From the NCBI RefSeq assembly GCF_020103725.1, contig NZ_JAHXBG010000011.1, forward strand, positions 124,001-188,000: a stretch of DNA of 64,000 nucleotides. Reading direction: 5' to 3'. Positions 15,728-24,146 of this stretch are shown one piece after another (the stretch's first letter is position 1; each line of letters starts with the position of its first letter). The notes below the pieces were generated by a model. It did not search any database and was not told where the DNA came from. It was given only the letters and a program-made list of their open reading frames with translations. Source of the DNA: Hyalangium gracile (GTDB lineage: Bacteria > Myxococcota > Myxococcia > Myxococcales > Myxococcaceae). Both the position numbers and the translations under genes were made by a program.

Positions 15728-18166
15728 ATGTCCTCATTCAAGGCTCTCGTTGGCTTCGTGCTCCTCCTCGTCACGGGTTGCATCTCGCTTCCAGGCATCG
15801 AGCCGGCGGTGGCTCCCACGATCATCGAGAGCACACAGTCCGCGACCACCGTGATGGCCTCAGCCCCTGTCACCTTTCACGTGACGGTGCAGGACTCGAC
15901 GGCAAGCGTGCTTCGCTTCGAGTGGACAGCCAGTACGGGGACTCTCGGGACGCCAACGAGCACGGATGCCACGAGCGAGGTGACATGGACCGCGCCGCTC
16001 TGTGTACCCGCTGGGACGCTGGCCACCATCACCGTGAGCGTCACGAACGGCGCGGAGCTTTCTGCCTCCAAGACCTTCGACATCTCCGCCAACCCTTGCC
16101 CTGAGCCTGCCGTCTCGGCAGGCGGCACTCACTCGTTGGCCCTGAGAGCCGACGGTACCGTTTGGAGTTGGGGCAGTGATGGGACGGGAGTGAACCACCT
16201 CGAGCCCGTGCAGGTGGCGGGACTGAACAGCGTCATCGCTGTCTCGGCAGGGACGAACTTCTCCCTGGCTTTGCGAAGTAACGGCACCGTTTGGGCCTGG
16301 GGGCGCAATGCATATGGTCAACTCGGCGATGGGTCGACGACCGACCGTCTTACTCCTGCGCAGGTATCTGGGTTGAGCAACATCACTGCCATGGCCGCAG
16401 GTGGGAGCCATGCTCTGGCCCTCCGAGGTGATGGCTCCGTCTGGGCCTGGGGGAGAAACTTCTACGGACAACTAGGTGATGGGAAGACGGAAGACCAGTC
16501 CACTCCCGTACAAGTAGCGGGACTGAGCAACATCACCGACATCTCTGCCGGGTTCTCTCATTCCCTTGCGCTCAAGAGTGATGGTTCCGTGTGGGCGTGG
16601 GGCGACAACGGGCAGGGCCAGCTCGGTGATGGGACAAGGTCCCATCGCTCCACTCCAGTACAAGTATCAGGGTTGAATAGCAGCACCGCCATTGATGGAG
16701 GTTCTAGCTATTCGGTGGCACTACGCAGCGACGGTACGGTCTGGGCATGGGGGGGCAATATATTCGGTACTTTAGGCGATGGGACGACTACCCAACGTCT
16801 TACTCCTGTGCAGGTATCGGGGCTGAGTAACATGACCGCTGTGGCAGCGGGTGACAGTCACTCGTTGTCCCTGCGCAGTGACGGCACGGTTTGGTCGTGG
16901 GGGAATAATATCGACGGCGCGCTTGGGATCGTCGCACCTGCCGTGCTCCTTACCCCTGGGCAGGTTGTCGGGCTCGACAGGATCACTGCCATTGAAGCGG
17001 GTGGCACCCACTCTCTGGCGGTTCAAAGCGATGGGAAACTACTGGCCTGGGGTTCCAACAGCGAAGGGCAACTGGGTGATGGCGTACCCTCACAGCGTTC
17101 CACTCCTTCGCAAGTGCTTGGAGTGACCACACCACTCTCAGTTTGCGGCGGTGGTGCGCATTCCATGGCCATGTTGGCCGACCGAACTCTCAAGGTTTGG
17201 GGAGCCAACCGCAACGGCCAGCTCGGCAATGGGATGACCATCGAAAGCCTGACGCCGCTTCAAGAGCCAACACTTCTTAATGTCGCGGCGGTTGCTTTGG
17301 GCAGCGATCACTCCCTGGTTCTGCAGGGCGATGGCTCCGTCTGGGCATGGGGCTCGAACAGAGGTGGACCGTTGGGCAACGGGACAACAATCGACAGCCT
17401 GGCGCCGCAGAGAGTGATGCAGGTCGACAATGTCATTGGGGTCGCCGCAGGCGGAGAGCTATCGCTTGCGTTGCGGCGCGACGGCACGGTTTGGGCTTGG
17501 GGCAGTTTCTATCTCAGCGACGCGTCTGCCGAATTCCTTCCCCCCATGCAGGTAGAAGGGTTGAGTGACATTACGACGATCGAGGCTGGCAGCAATCACG
17601 CGGTGGCCGTCAAGAACGACGGCACTGTCTGGGCCTGGGGGAACAACAATGATGGAGTACTTGGCGATGGGACGACCACGGACAGTCTTATCCCTGTGAG
17701 GGTATCTGGGCTGACCAGCGTAGCCTCCATTGCCGCAGGAGGTGGCCATTCATTGGCTTTGCGTAGCGACGGCACTGTCTGGTCATGGGGTTTGAATTTC
17801 AACGGTCAGTTGGGCAACGGGACCGTTGTTGGTCGCCGCGTTCCCGTACAGATCTCTGGGTTGAGTAGCATCATCGCCATCGCTGCAGGGCTGGCCCACT
17901 CGTTGGCTCTTCAGAGCGACGGCACAGTCTGGGCCTGGGGGTCCAATGCTTTGGGCCAGATCGGTGATGGGACAACCATCGACCGCATCGTCCCTGTGAA
18001 AGTCGCTGCATTGAACGGCGTCACCTCGATTGCTGCTGGGGAACTGCATTCCATGGCCGTTCGCAGTGACGGCACTGCCTGGGCCTGGGGTTCAAGCTCC
18101 TATGGGCAGCTCGGTGATGGGACGACCTCGCGCCGCCTGGTACCCGTGCTGCCTCGGCTGCCTTGA
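15728..18166 (+). CDS. lipoprotein with 14 RCC1 repeats
   Basis: This 812-residue exported protein has signal MSSFKALVGFVLLLVTG and lipid Cys18. An Ig-like domain (about 35-130) precedes 14 consecutive repeats of about 50 residues. Their consensus runs AGGSHSLALRSDGTVWAWG followed by GQLGDGTT and a P-V-x-V-x-G-L spacer. RCC1 repeats form seven-bladed propellers, so 14 copies predict two stacked propellers. Repeats 7, 8 and 10 are the most diverged. Bacterial RCC1 proteins are mostly surface or binding modules; no enzymatic motif is visible. Third codon positions are much less G/C-biased than in the neighbours (19 of 30 codons from 16508 to 16597). I use ATG 15728, which directly precedes the signal peptide; a GTG 12 codons upstream is possible. 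Confidence 0.9.
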   Translation: MSSFKALVGFVLLLVTGCISLPGIEPAVAPTIIESTQSATTVMASAPVTFHVTVQDSTASVLRFEWTASTGTLGTPTSTDATSEVTWTAPLCVPAGTLATITVSVTNGAELSASKTFDISANPCPEPAVSAGGTHSLALRADGTVWSWGSDGTGVNHLEPVQVAGLNSVIAVSAGTNFSLALRSNGTVWAWGRNAYGQLGDGSTTDRLTPAQVSGLSNITAMAAGGSHALALRGDGSVWAWGRNFYGQLGDGKTEDQSTPVQVAGLSNITDISAGFSHSLALKSDGSVWAWGDNGQGQLGDGTRSHRSTPVQVSGLNSSTAIDGGSSYSVALRSDGTVWAWGGNIFGTLGDGTTTQRLTPVQVSGLSNMTAVAAGDSHSLSLRSDGTVWSWGNNIDGALGIVAPAVLLTPGQVVGLDRITAIEAGGTHSLAVQSDGKLLAWGSNSEGQLGDGVPSQRSTPSQVLGVTTPLSVCGGGAHSMAMLADRTLKVWGANRNGQLGNGMTIESLTPLQEPTLLNVAAVALGSDHSLVLQGDGSVWAWGSNRGGPLGNGTTIDSLAPQRVMQVDNVIGVAAGGELSLALRRDGTVWAWGSFYLSDASAEFLPPMQVEGLSDITTIEAGSNHAVAVKNDGTVWAWGNNNDGVLGDGTTTDSLIPVRVSGLTSVASIAAGGGHSLALRSDGTVWSWGLNFNGQLGNGTVVGRRVPVQISGLSSIIAIAAGLAHSLALQSDGTVWAWGSNALGQIGDGTTIDRIVPVKVAALNGVTSIAAGELHSMAVRSDGTAWAWGSSSYGQLGDGTTSRRLVPVLPRLP

Positions 18167-18322
18167 GGTCCTCCCGGGGGCCGTTTCGACGAAGCATGAA
18201 GGGCCCACAGACTGCGTGTCGCAGAGGATGGTGCTCACCCTCTGGAAAGTGTGCGTCGGTGCTCTGCTTGTGGGTGGGACGGGTTTCTGAGAGTCGTCAG
18301 ATCTGCTGGACCGTGCGGCACT

Positions 18323-18356
18323 GGGCGGACCGCCGATGTTGGTCAGCGGTCCGCCC
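18323..18356. terminator. bidirectional hairpin terminator between convergent genes
   Basis: GGGCGGACCGC at 18323-18333 pairs perfectly with GCGGTCCGCCC at 18346-18356 around a 12-base loop. It lies between the stop of the RCC1 gene (18166) and the stop of the minus-strand PKD/cytochrome gene (18371). There is no strong T run on either side. Confidence 0.65.
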
Positions 18357-18370
18357 TCAGTCCTTGGAGG

Positions 18371-20860
18371 TTAGTTGTTTGGGGCCCCCCCAAGGATCCA
18401 CGAGCGCACGCGGACCACCAAGCCCGGGTTATTGGTGAAGTAGTTCAAGTCGTTTGAGGGCATCCGAGTACCACAACCGGTGCCCTCCATCTTGCGGATG
18501 AGCGCCGAGCCATCCGGATTACCAGGTGCTACACGCGGGATTTGTGGGCTGCAGGCGCCAGCAAGCACATTGACCAGGTTCGAGTAACTGGTGCCTGAGC
18601 CGAGGCTAAGTCCTCCGCTCCCGCCATGGCAGCCCGTGCACTTGAAGTTCCAGATGCTCTGCACAGAGGTGGCGTAGAGGGGCACCGTGACGGGCACGGT
18701 GATGTTTCGGGTGATGGGAGGGCTCTGGCCGTCAGTGACGCTCACGGAGAGGGTGAAGGAGGTTTGCGTGCCGATCACGGGAGAGAACCACTGAGCGGCC
18801 GCGGAAGTCTGGCTGCCCACGAAAGTGCCCAGCGTGGCCGGGGCCGTCTGGCTCCACGAATAGGTGAGGGGGTCGCCATCCGGATCACTCGCTGTGATGG
18901 AGAACGCTCCCGTGTCACCCGCCGCCAGCGTCGTCGGCCCGGCGATGTTGGCATTCACGTTGGGCGGCTGGTTCACCTTGTTGACGGTGACGTCGACGTC
19001 CCTCCGCACAATACCTCCCTGTCCATCCGACACGGTGACGCGCAGCCTGAAGACGCCGTTGGCGGTCACATTCGGGGCCGTCCAGGTAGGGTTGGTCGAG
19101 GAGGTGCTGCTGAAGGTGCCCAGGGGAGAAGATGGGGTCAGCTGGGCCCAGGAGTAGGTGATGTTGTCTCCATCCGGGTCGGTCGCGCTCACCGACAAGT
19201 TGGTGGCCGTCTGCTCGTTGATGGTGGAGGGGGAGGCCGAGGGCCCCGTCACCGTGGGCGGGGTGTTGACGAAGGCCAGCACCCTCAGCGCGACCGACTT
19301 GGTGGCGGCGCCGCCCCTGCCATCGGACACCGAGACGAAGAGCTGGAAGCTCGTGTCGGTCGCGACCTTGGGAGCAGTCCAGGTCGGGTTGGCCACGGAG
19401 GTGCTGCTGAAGGTGCCAACGGGCGTCGCGGGCAGCTGTGACCAGGTATAGGTGAGCGGGTCGCCATCCGGATCCGTCGCGGTGACCGCGAGGCTGGTGG
19501 GCTGCAGGGAGCCCACGGGCGAGGGCGTCGCCGTGGGGTTCGTCAGCGTCGGCGGGTTGTTGTTGGCCACGGGCGGAGTCACATCCACGTTCACCGTGCC
19601 CTGCGCGGTGCCACCCCTGCCGTCCGACACGGTTACCCGCAGCGTGAAGCGCTGGGCCGCCGTCACCGCGGGAGCAGTCCAGGTCGGGTTGGCCACGGAG
19701 GCGCTGTTGAAGGTGCCCGCGGGAGTCGTGGGCGACTGTGTCCAGGTATAGACGAGCGTGTCGCCGTCCGGGTCGGTCGCGACGGCCGAGAGGTTGGTGG
19801 GCTGCTGGGAGGTCACGGAAGAGGGATTCGCCGTGGTGCTCGTCAGCGTCGGCGACCGGTTCGCGGAAGTTTGTGGAGCCACATCCACGTTCACCGTGCC
19901 CTGCGCGGAGCCACCCTTGCCGTCCGACACGGTCACCGTCAGCGTGAAGCGCTGGGCCGCCGTCACCGTGGGAGCGGTCCAGGTCGGCCTGGCCACCGAG
20001 GTGCTGCTGAAGGTCCCGGCGGGAGTCGCGGGCGACTGTGCCCAGGTATAGGTGAGCGTGTCGCCGTCCGGGTCGGTCGCGGTGACCGCGAGGCTGGTGG
20101 TCTGCTGGGAGGTCACGGAAGAGGGCGTCGCCGTGGTGCTCGTCACCGTCGGAGCGCGGTTGTTGGCTACGGGCGGAGCCACATCCACGTTCACCGTGCC
20201 TTGCACGGAGCCACCCCTGCCGTCCGACACGGTCACCTGCAGCGTGAAGCGCTGGGCAGCCGTCACCAACGGAGCGGTCCAGACGGGGTTGGAAATGGAG
20301 GCGTTGTTGAAGCTCCCCGCCGGAGAAGCGGGCGTCTGGGTCCAGGCGTAGGTGAGCGCGTCACCGTTCGCGTCCGTCGCGGTGACCGAGAGCTGGACAG
20401 GCGCCGCGCCCACCACGGACGTGGGGGCCGCCGTAGGTTGGCCAGCGCCGAGCACGGGGGCCTGATTGCCGGACGGCGCCGGGCGGACCATCACCGCCAC
20501 CGCGCCCTGCCTCGTGCCGTCCTTCCCATCCGAGACCGTGACGCTGAGCTGGAAGCTGGTGGCCGTCGTCACCTCCGGGGCCGTCCAGGTCGGGTTGGGG
20601 CTGGAGGGGTTGTTGAAGGTGCCCGCCGGAGAAGCGGGCGTCTGGGTCCAGGCGTAGGTGAGCGTGTCCCCGTCTGGATCCGTGGCCGTCACGTTCAGGA
20701 CCACCGCCGCTCCGGAGTTCACCTCCGTCGCCTGCGCGGTCGGGGCCGAGAGGGTAGGGGGAGTGTTGGTGGGCTCGGGGTCATCGCCGCCCCCGCAGGC
20801 GGCACCCCACAAACCGATGAACAGCAAGGAAAGCAGAAGCCGCGGCAGTCGACGGTGCAT
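18371..20860 (-). CDS. lipoprotein with seven PKD/Ig-like repeats and a C-terminal cytochrome-c-like domain
   Basis: This 829-residue lipoprotein has signal MHRRLPRLLLSLLFIGLWGAAC with the lipid Cys followed by GGGDD. Seven tandem beta-sandwich repeats of about 97 residues follow, each with A-T-D-P-D-G-D, a T-W-T-A-P strand and V-S-D-G-x-G-G. The last about 110 residues contain C741-T-G-C744-H745, a classic haem c site, and M800 in R-M-P as probable distal ligand. This resembles planctomycete-type cytochrome c domains, including the P-G-x-P-D-G-S-x-L-I motif. The haem domain would sit on a stalk outside the cell membrane. ATG 20860 with GGGGGA upstream is used. A paralogue lies at 29290-30597. 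Electron partner and role are unknown. Confidence 0.87.
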   Translation of the reverse strand: MHRRLPRLLLSLLFIGLWGAACGGGDDPEPTNTPPTLSAPTAQATEVNSGAAVVLNVTATDPDGDTLTYAWTQTPASPAGTFNNPSSPNPTWTAPEVTTATSFQLSVTVSDGKDGTRQGAVAVMVRPAPSGNQAPVLGAGQPTAAPTSVVGAAPVQLSVTATDANGDALTYAWTQTPASPAGSFNNASISNPVWTAPLVTAAQRFTLQVTVSDGRGGSVQGTVNVDVAPPVANNRAPTVTSTTATPSSVTSQQTTSLAVTATDPDGDTLTYTWAQSPATPAGTFSSTSVARPTWTAPTVTAAQRFTLTVTVSDGKGGSAQGTVNVDVAPQTSANRSPTLTSTTANPSSVTSQQPTNLSAVATDPDGDTLVYTWTQSPTTPAGTFNSASVANPTWTAPAVTAAQRFTLRVTVSDGRGGTAQGTVNVDVTPPVANNNPPTLTNPTATPSPVGSLQPTSLAVTATDPDGDPLTYTWSQLPATPVGTFSSTSVANPTWTAPKVATDTSFQLFVSVSDGRGGAATKSVALRVLAFVNTPPTVTGPSASPSTINEQTATNLSVSATDPDGDNITYSWAQLTPSSPLGTFSSTSSTNPTWTAPNVTANGVFRLRVTVSDGQGGIVRRDVDVTVNKVNQPPNVNANIAGPTTLAAGDTGAFSITASDPDGDPLTYSWSQTAPATLGTFVGSQTSAAAQWFSPVIGTQTSFTLSVSVTDGQSPPITRNITVPVTVPLYATSVQSIWNFKCTGCHGGSGGLSLGSGTSYSNLVNVLAGACSPQIPRVAPGNPDGSALIRKMEGTGCGTRMPSNDLNYFTNNPGLVVRVRSWILGGAPNN

Positions 20861-21018
20861 GTGTCCCCCAGCAAATGATGGGCGCGCTACCGTAACCCAA
20901 CGCCACTCGTTTCGAGGAGTCGGACGATCAGCCGGGCCCAGGTCCGGGTGGACCCGGAGAGCCGCGGAACATTGGCGTGCGGCTGTTGCCGCCATTCACC
21001 GAGCACCGTGACGGAACG

Positions 21019-21204
21019 ATGACGGAAGCATGGGCACTCGCCGGCCAACGCCTCTTCGCTGGGGCCTACCTTGAGCATGCGAGGCTGTTCTTCCAGGCGG
21101 ACCCGGCCGCCCGCTACGAGCGGCTCGTCTTCGCCCTGAGTGGGGCGAGGGCGGCCGGCGTGGAGACGCTGGGCATGTTGTCCCGAGCCCCCAAGCCCCG
21201 CTGA
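21019..21204 (+). CDS. small hypothetical protein
   Basis: This is a possible 61-residue protein starting at ATG 21019 (MTEAWALAGQRLFAGAYLEH...). It lies between the divergent PKD/cytochrome gene and the creatininase-like gene. About 85 percent of codons end in G or C. The composition is helical and amphipathic, ending in a short basic tail. The ribosome site is weak. A GTG at 20977 would extend it by 14 residues. I do not recognise a family, and the opposite strand is also open here, so this is a tentative call. Confidence 0.42.
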   Translation: MTEAWALAGQRLFAGAYLEHARLFFQADPAARYERLVFALSGARAAGVETLGMLSRAPKPR

Positions 21205-21272
21205 GCCTGAAAGACGCACTTGCCTCGCCCCCCGGGCCTTCGCTCAAGCTTCCTCCCGAAAGCGAGGACTCC

Positions 21273-22145
21273 GTGACGAAGCTCCCAGGCAGGCCCCTGC
21301 TGTTCCTCTGTGCCCCGCTCCTCGTGTGCGTGCTGGTCGCCACGGCCCAGGCGGGCGGTCGCCAGGCCAAGCCCCGAGGCGTGCTCCTGGAGCAGCTCGC
21401 GTGGCCCCAGGCCGAGCAGGTCCTCACCCCCGAGACCGTCGTCGTCATCCCGCTGGGCGCGCAGGCCAAGGAGCACGGACCGCACCTGCCGCTGGCCAAC
21501 GACTGGAACATCGCCGAGTACATGAAGCAGCGCGTGCTCCAGAGCGCGGACGTGGTGATCGCCCCGACGATCAACTACTCGTTCTACCCCTCGTTCGTGG
21601 AGTACCCCGGCTCCACCACGCTGCGGCTGGAGACGGCCCGGGACATGATCGTCGACATCTGCCGTGGGCTGTCCCGCTTCGGCCCCCGTCGCTTCTACGT
21701 GCTGAACACCGGCATTTCCACGGTGCGGGCGCTCCGGCCCGCGGCGGAGCTGCTCGCCGCCGACGGAATCCTCCTGCACTTCACCGACCTGGTCCGCGCC
21801 ACCGGAGAGGTGGAGAAGGAGGTGGCGAAGCAGGAGGGCGGCACGCACGCCGACGAGATCGAGACCTCCATGATGCTCTACATCGCCCCCAAGACGGTGG
21901 ACATGTCCAAGGCCGTGAAGGACTACCACCCAGGCAAGGGCCCGCTGAGCCGGACTCCCACGGATGCGGGCATCTACTCGGTGAGCGGCGTCTTCGGGGA
22001 TGCGACGCTGGCCACCCGCGCCAAGGGCCAGCGCGTGGTGGAGGCGATGGTGAGCGCGGTCCTCTCGGACATCGAGGTGCTGCGCGGGACGACCCTCGGA
22101 GCCGCGACCACCCCGGATGCGGGAGGGCCGAAGGGCGCTCCCTGA
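21273..22145 (+). CDS. exported creatininase-family protein with altered metal site
   Basis: This 290-residue protein has an N-terminal signal (PLLFLCAPLLVCVLVATAQA) and the creatininase fold. E67-H68-G-P-H71-L-P-x-x-x-D77 is the first metal cluster, and H192-A-D-E-I-E197-T-S matches the HAxxxETS segment. The usual N-G-H-G-G-N loop is replaced by N145-T-G-I-S-T150, so the His that normally supplies a metal ligand is absent. Creatininase-family enzymes hydrolyse cyclic or linear amides (creatinine, MftE, ArfB-type substrates). The substrate here is unknown and export is unusual for the family. The start is GTG 21273 after CGAGGA. prs follows 79 bases downstream on the same strand. Confidence 0.85.
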   Translation: MTKLPGRPLLFLCAPLLVCVLVATAQAGGRQAKPRGVLLEQLAWPQAEQVLTPETVVVIPLGAQAKEHGPHLPLANDWNIAEYMKQRVLQSADVVIAPTINYSFYPSFVEYPGSTTLRLETARDMIVDICRGLSRFGPRRFYVLNTGISTVRALRPAAELLAADGILLHFTDLVRATGEVEKEVAKQEGGTHADEIETSMMLYIAPKTVDMSKAVKDYHPGKGPLSRTPTDAGIYSVSGVFGDATLATRAKGQRVVEAMVSAVLSDIEVLRGTTLGAATTPDAGGPKGAP

Positions 22146-22224
22146 GCCGAGCGCTCGAGAAGGTGATCGGAGCGCGCGGGAGGGGCAGAATCCAGGGCAG
22201 ACCGTCCTGTACCGGGAGCCCTCC

Positions 22225-23145
22225 ATGCGCGTCGTCCTGTTGTCCGGCTCGTCCCACCCCGCCCTGGCGGCCTCCGTCGCCAAGGTGCTCAGCCTGGAGC
22301 TGGGACGCTGCCTCGTCGACCGGTTCCCGGACGGGGAACTCCACGTCGAGGTCGCCGAGGAGCTGAGGGGCTGTGATGTCTACGTGATCCAGCCGCTGGG
22401 GCCTCCCGTGGACTCGCACCTGATGGAGCTGCTCCTCATGGTGGATGCCTGCCGCCGCCGAGGGGCCGGCCGGGTGACGGCCGTCGTGCCCTACCTCGCC
22501 TATGCCCGCCACGATCGTCGCGAGACGGGACGCGAGCCGCTGGCAGCTCGGGTGGTGGCGGACCTCATCCGGGTCGCGGGCGTGGACCGCCTCGTGGCGG
22601 TGGATCTGCACAGCCCGGCTGTCGAGGGCTGCTTCAACATCCCCGTGGAGCACCTGAGCGCCATGCCGCTGCTGGCCGACCACCTGCTCCGCACCGCCGC
22701 GCCCGGCTCCGTCGTCGTCTCCCCGGACCTGGGCGCGGTGAAGCGCGCGGAGCGGTACGCGGCCCAGCTCAAGCTCCCGGTGGCCGTGGTGCACAAGCAC
22801 CGCACGAGCGGTTCCAAGGTGGAGGCGCGCAGCATCACCGGGGACGTGAAGGGCTGCTCGCCCATCCTCGTGGACGACATGATCTCCACCGCCGGCACCA
22901 TCGAGGCGGCGGTGAACGTGCTGCTGGAGGCCGGCTGCACGACCGAAGTGACCGTGGTGGCGACCCACGCGCTGCTGGTGGGGAGCGCGCTGGAGCGGCT
23001 CCGGAAGATCCCGCTGCGCCGGCTGATCACCACCGACAGCGTCCCCCGGCCCGAGCGGCTCCCGTTCCCGGTGGAGGTGGTGTCGATTGCCCCCCTCCTG
23101 GCCCGCTCCATCGAATTGCTGCGCCTGGGCTCCTCCGGGGGCTGA
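22225..23145 (+). CDS. prs: ribose-phosphate pyrophosphokinase (PRPP synthetase)
   Basis: This is a 306-residue enzyme. It begins MRVVLLSGSSHPALAASVAK, and DRFPDGELHVEV is the conserved N-terminal segment. YLAYARHDRRETGREPLAARVVADLI corresponds to the ATP-binding flexible loop, VDLHSPAVEGCFNIP to the metal and ribose-5-phosphate region, and V-D-D-M-I-S-T-A-G-T to the PRPP-binding loop. PRPP synthetase makes 5-phosphoribosyl-1-pyrophosphate from ribose-5-phosphate and ATP for purine, pyrimidine, His and Trp synthesis. It is slightly shorter and more diverged than standard Prs (about 315 residues), so it may be a secondary paralogue. The start is ATG 22225, with GGGAG upstream. Confidence 0.9.
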   Translation: MRVVLLSGSSHPALAASVAKVLSLELGRCLVDRFPDGELHVEVAEELRGCDVYVIQPLGPPVDSHLMELLLMVDACRRRGAGRVTAVVPYLAYARHDRRETGREPLAARVVADLIRVAGVDRLVAVDLHSPAVEGCFNIPVEHLSAMPLLADHLLRTAAPGSVVVSPDLGAVKRAERYAAQLKLPVAVVHKHRTSGSKVEARSITGDVKGCSPILVDDMISTAGTIEAAVNVLLEAGCTTEVTVVATHALLVGSALERLRKIPLRRLITTDSVPRPERLPFPVEVVSIAPLLARSIELLRLGSSGG

Positions 23146-23154
23146 GGCGAGCCC

Positions 23155-23724
23155 TCAGGGCGTTGCCTGCGCGGAGGCGGAGGCGTCCTTGCCCTCCAGC
23201 TTCGTGACGGCGGCGGGATCCAGCGCGCGCATCAGCGCCAGCTCCATGTCCACATCCCGCGCCGGGGCGTAGATGGCCCGCTGGGACTGCAGGGCGGTCT
23301 CGTTCTGCGCCAGGCGATCCCAGGTCGCCATCGTGGAGTTCGCGCCCGGGATGGGAGGGTTCGACGTATCCAGGGCCTGGTCGTTCGGATCCGCCTTGAG
23401 GCCCCGAGAGACACGCAGGACACAGCCCCCCGAAGGGTGCGGCTCGCCCTGCACCAGGTAGCTGACGAGCGTGCGGTTCGCCCCTCGGGTCCCGTTCTCC
23501 CGCCACTCCGTGCGCAGCACGTATTGCCCGGGGGCCGTCCGCCACGTGTAGCCCTGCTCGGTCATGAAGGCTCCCACCCCAGGCCAGAGCTGCTCCAGCG
23601 GCTGGGAGTACACGTGCTGGGCCGCAGCCTCCCGGAGTACGGGAGAGGAGCCCGCGCAGGCGGTGAGGCCCAGGGCGACCAGGAGGAAGAGGGCACTGCG
23701 GCTCGAGTTGCTGGGGGAGGTCAT
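23155..23724 (-). CDS. small lipoprotein of unknown function
   Basis: This is a 189-residue exported lipoprotein: LFLLVALGLTAC is the lipobox, with lipid Cys23. The mature part has about 55 residues of helix and a beta-rich middle (GYTWRTAPGQYVLRTEWRE...LVSYLVQGEPHPSGGCVLRVSR), recalling BamC/NlpB-like or periplasmic beta-sandwich folds. A helical C-terminus with Q/A/R repeats follows. I do not recognise a specific family. It converges on prs, with nine bases between stops. The start is ATG 23724; CTTGGAG lies upstream on the coding strand. Confidence 0.82.
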   Translation of the reverse strand: MTSPSNSSRSALFLLVALGLTACAGSSPVLREAAAQHVYSQPLEQLWPGVGAFMTEQGYTWRTAPGQYVLRTEWRENGTRGANRTLVSYLVQGEPHPSGGCVLRVSRGLKADPNDQALDTSNPPIPGANSTMATWDRLAQNETALQSQRAIYAPARDVDMELALMRALDPAAVTKLEGKDASASAQATP

Positions 23725-24146
23725 CTTCAGGACTCCAAGGCAGGAGAGGGAGGCTCGTTCGCACAGAGACTCACCCAGAACGCTCGAGTGTCCGCTCCAT
23801 ACCGGTGTTCACAGCGAACAGAACCTCGCTCCAGCCCCAGCACCGTTTTGCATTTTCGCTCAATACGAGCCGAAACAGGATTGTCTGGTTTCAGGTTTGA
23901 AATTCTTGCGTTTCATTTCTGAAAAACCAGACACATCGCGAACCGGTTTTTCACCAACGAAATGTTCATCTGAGAAGACTGTACTTTCGGGAATTGAGTC
24001 CCTGTCTGAGAGCGTGTAACCCGTTGAGGACACAGGGAACGGGATCCGCTATCATCAGCCCGGCTACCCTGTCAGAGCAGCTCAAGTGGGGCTGACCTGG
24101 TGGGTCTGCTACGATACACGCAATCGATGACCTGGAGTCTTCGACC
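23725..24146. other. AT-richer intergenic island between divergent genes
   Basis: This gap of 422 bases lies between the small lipoprotein and the pseudokinase gene. Its middle (about 23830-24020) is clearly more AT-rich than anything nearby and contains the inverted repeat at 23882-23933. Open frames across it have poor coding character. It must contain promoters for both flanking genes, but I cannot pick a clear -35/-10 pair. Confidence 0.6.
23882..23933. repeat. long imperfect inverted repeat in the AT-rich island
   Basis: TGTCTGGTTTCAG at 23882-23894 matches the reverse complement of CTGAAAAACCAGACA at 23919-23933, apart from two extra A residues. A smaller GAAAT/ATTTC pair is nested inside. 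Transcribed, it would form a long stem-loop; as DNA it could be a regulator site. No flanking direct repeats suggest a mobile element. Confidence 0.5.
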
